Of a stretch of DNA of 5,383 nt, positions 4,860-5,383 are shown piece after piece. The stretch spans positions 1 to 5,383 of the forward strand of contig CAJMOV010000149.1 of assembly GCA_905215125.1 (NCBI GenBank). The letters are read 5' to 3'. The translations under genes were made by a program, and so were the position numbers. Position 1 is the first letter of the stretch; the number at the start of each line of letters is the position of its first letter. This DNA is from an uncultured bacterium (GTDB taxonomy: Bacteria > Bacillota > Clostridia > Oscillospirales > Butyricicoccaceae). The notes under the pieces are model-generated. The model was not told the origin of the DNA. It ran no database searches and was given only the letters and a program-made list of their open reading frames with translations.

Positions 4860-5324
4860 ATGAAAACGGGCGACGTCATACAGGCGGTCGAGGCCGCTAT
4901 CGGGCAGATTTATCCAGGAGAGAAGGTTTATACGGACGAGTTACCCGACGGGTTTAAGCGCCCATCCTTTGCACTGGAATGTATGAAGGATGACTGGACG
5001 GATGCCGGTATCGGACTTGTGCGGCGGGAAATGACGCTACGCATCACCTGCTTTGTCCCGGTCAACGCCTATTCGGACAGCAGCCGCAAGGCGCTGAACG
5101 AGCGGCAGGACACCGTTATGGGCATATTTGGACAGGGGTATTTGAAGGTAGGCGGCCGGGCGCTGCATGTACAGCTGGCGCAGGGGATGGGTACGCCGGA
5201 CTTTGCCGAAGTTAAGGCGGTTTTGAGCTGGCTTGACAGCCGGCCGGGGTATCAGGACCCGGAGGAAGCGGCGGCGCCCAGGATGGAGAATTACGAGCTG
5301 AATGTGACGAAAGGAAAGGATTGA
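4860..5324 (+). CDS. Tail-terminator-like protein (DUF6838-type)
   Basis: The 154-aa protein lies between the gp10-like gene and the tail sheath, the usual place for the protein that caps the tail tube and fixes tail length. The N-terminal helix DVIQAVEAAIGQIYPG (5-20), the strand EKVYTDELPDGFKRPSFALE (21-40) and the later VRREMTLRITCFVPVNA (54-70) match the terminator families of clostridial phages, including the 'gf.rPsF.i' signature. The amphipathic segment SDSSRKALNERQDTVMGIF (72-90) follows. The C-terminus is Pro/Glu/Ala-rich then Lys-rich (129-154) and probably flexible. The start ATG is 6 nt after the previous stop; GGAG at 4847-4850 gives a usable ribosome site. It is followed after 4 nt by the next gene. 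No catalytic residues are expected. Confidence 0.75.
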   Translation: MKTGDVIQAVEAAIGQIYPGEKVYTDELPDGFKRPSFALECMKDDWTDAGIGLVRREMTLRITCFVPVNAYSDSSRKALNERQDTVMGIFGQGYLKVGGRALHVQLAQGMGTPDFAEVKAVLSWLDSRPGYQDPEEAAAPRMENYELNVTKGKD

Positions 5325-5328
5325 GGAT

Positions 5329-5383
5329 ATGGCAACGAAAATAGGGCTGCCGAGCCTGAGCATCGTGTTTGAGAAAGCGGCGC
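5329..5383 (+). CDS. Contractile tail sheath protein, 5' fragment (runs off window)
   Basis: Only the first 18 codons are in the window: MATKIGLPSLSIVFEKAA. This N-terminus (IGLPS followed by an I-x-F strand and small residues) is typical, as I recall the family, of tail sheath proteins of clostridial myovirus-type prophages. The position, directly after a tail-terminator gene, is where sheath is expected before tail tube. The start has AAGGA (5316-5320) 8 nt upstream. If correct, the particle has a contractile tail. With so few residues this is a recognition call and needs the downstream sequence. Confidence 0.68.
   Translation, partial: MATKIGLPSLSIVFEKAA

Overview
The window is a piece of a double-stranded DNA tailed phage or prophage: the head-to-tail stretch of the late morphogenesis operon. 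Strong AGGAGG-type Shine-Dalgarno sites, a consensus sigma-A-type promoter, high GC in the structural genes and the gene order together suggest a Firmicutes host, probably a GC-rich clostridial (Oscillospiraceae/Lachnospiraceae-like) gut bacterium. The host assignment is inference. The last gene, cut off by the window edge, begins like a clostridial contractile-tail sheath protein, which suggests a myovirus-type particle.

Layout on the + strand: ClpP-type prohead protease (13-702), HK97-fold major capsid protein (716-2017), then, after an inserted block, a small beta-rich putative capsid-associated protein (2841-3251), gp6-like head-tail connector (3251-3760), head-closure/adaptor protein (3757-4326), HK97 gp10-like neck/tail-completion protein (4326-4853), tail-terminator-like protein (4860-5324) and the start of the tail sheath (5329 to the edge). 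From 3251 onward genes touch or overlap by 1-4 nt or are separated by only a few bases, as in a translationally coupled late operon. No convincing + strand promoter or terminator was found.

The inserted block (about 2018-2820) lies on the - strand and is visibly more AT-rich than its surroundings. It is a complete hicAB toxin-antitoxin cassette with its own controls: a perfect TTGACA-17-TATAAT promoter, two identical palindromes (AATACGTATT) lying over the -35 and spacer as a likely HicB operator, hicA, an intercistronic hairpin, hicB, and a hairpin with a T-rich tail that terminates - strand transcription before the capsid gene. It looks like a phage 'moron' placed in the middle of the capsid operon, opposed to the late transcript.

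The second oddity is the 3' end of the gp6-like connector gene (about 3545-3757). The recognisable connector ends near residue 98, but the frame continues for about 70 low-complexity residues over DNA packed with short perfect inverted repeats, as if a palindromic REP-like element had been captured in frame. The last of these palindromes covers the start codon of the next gene.
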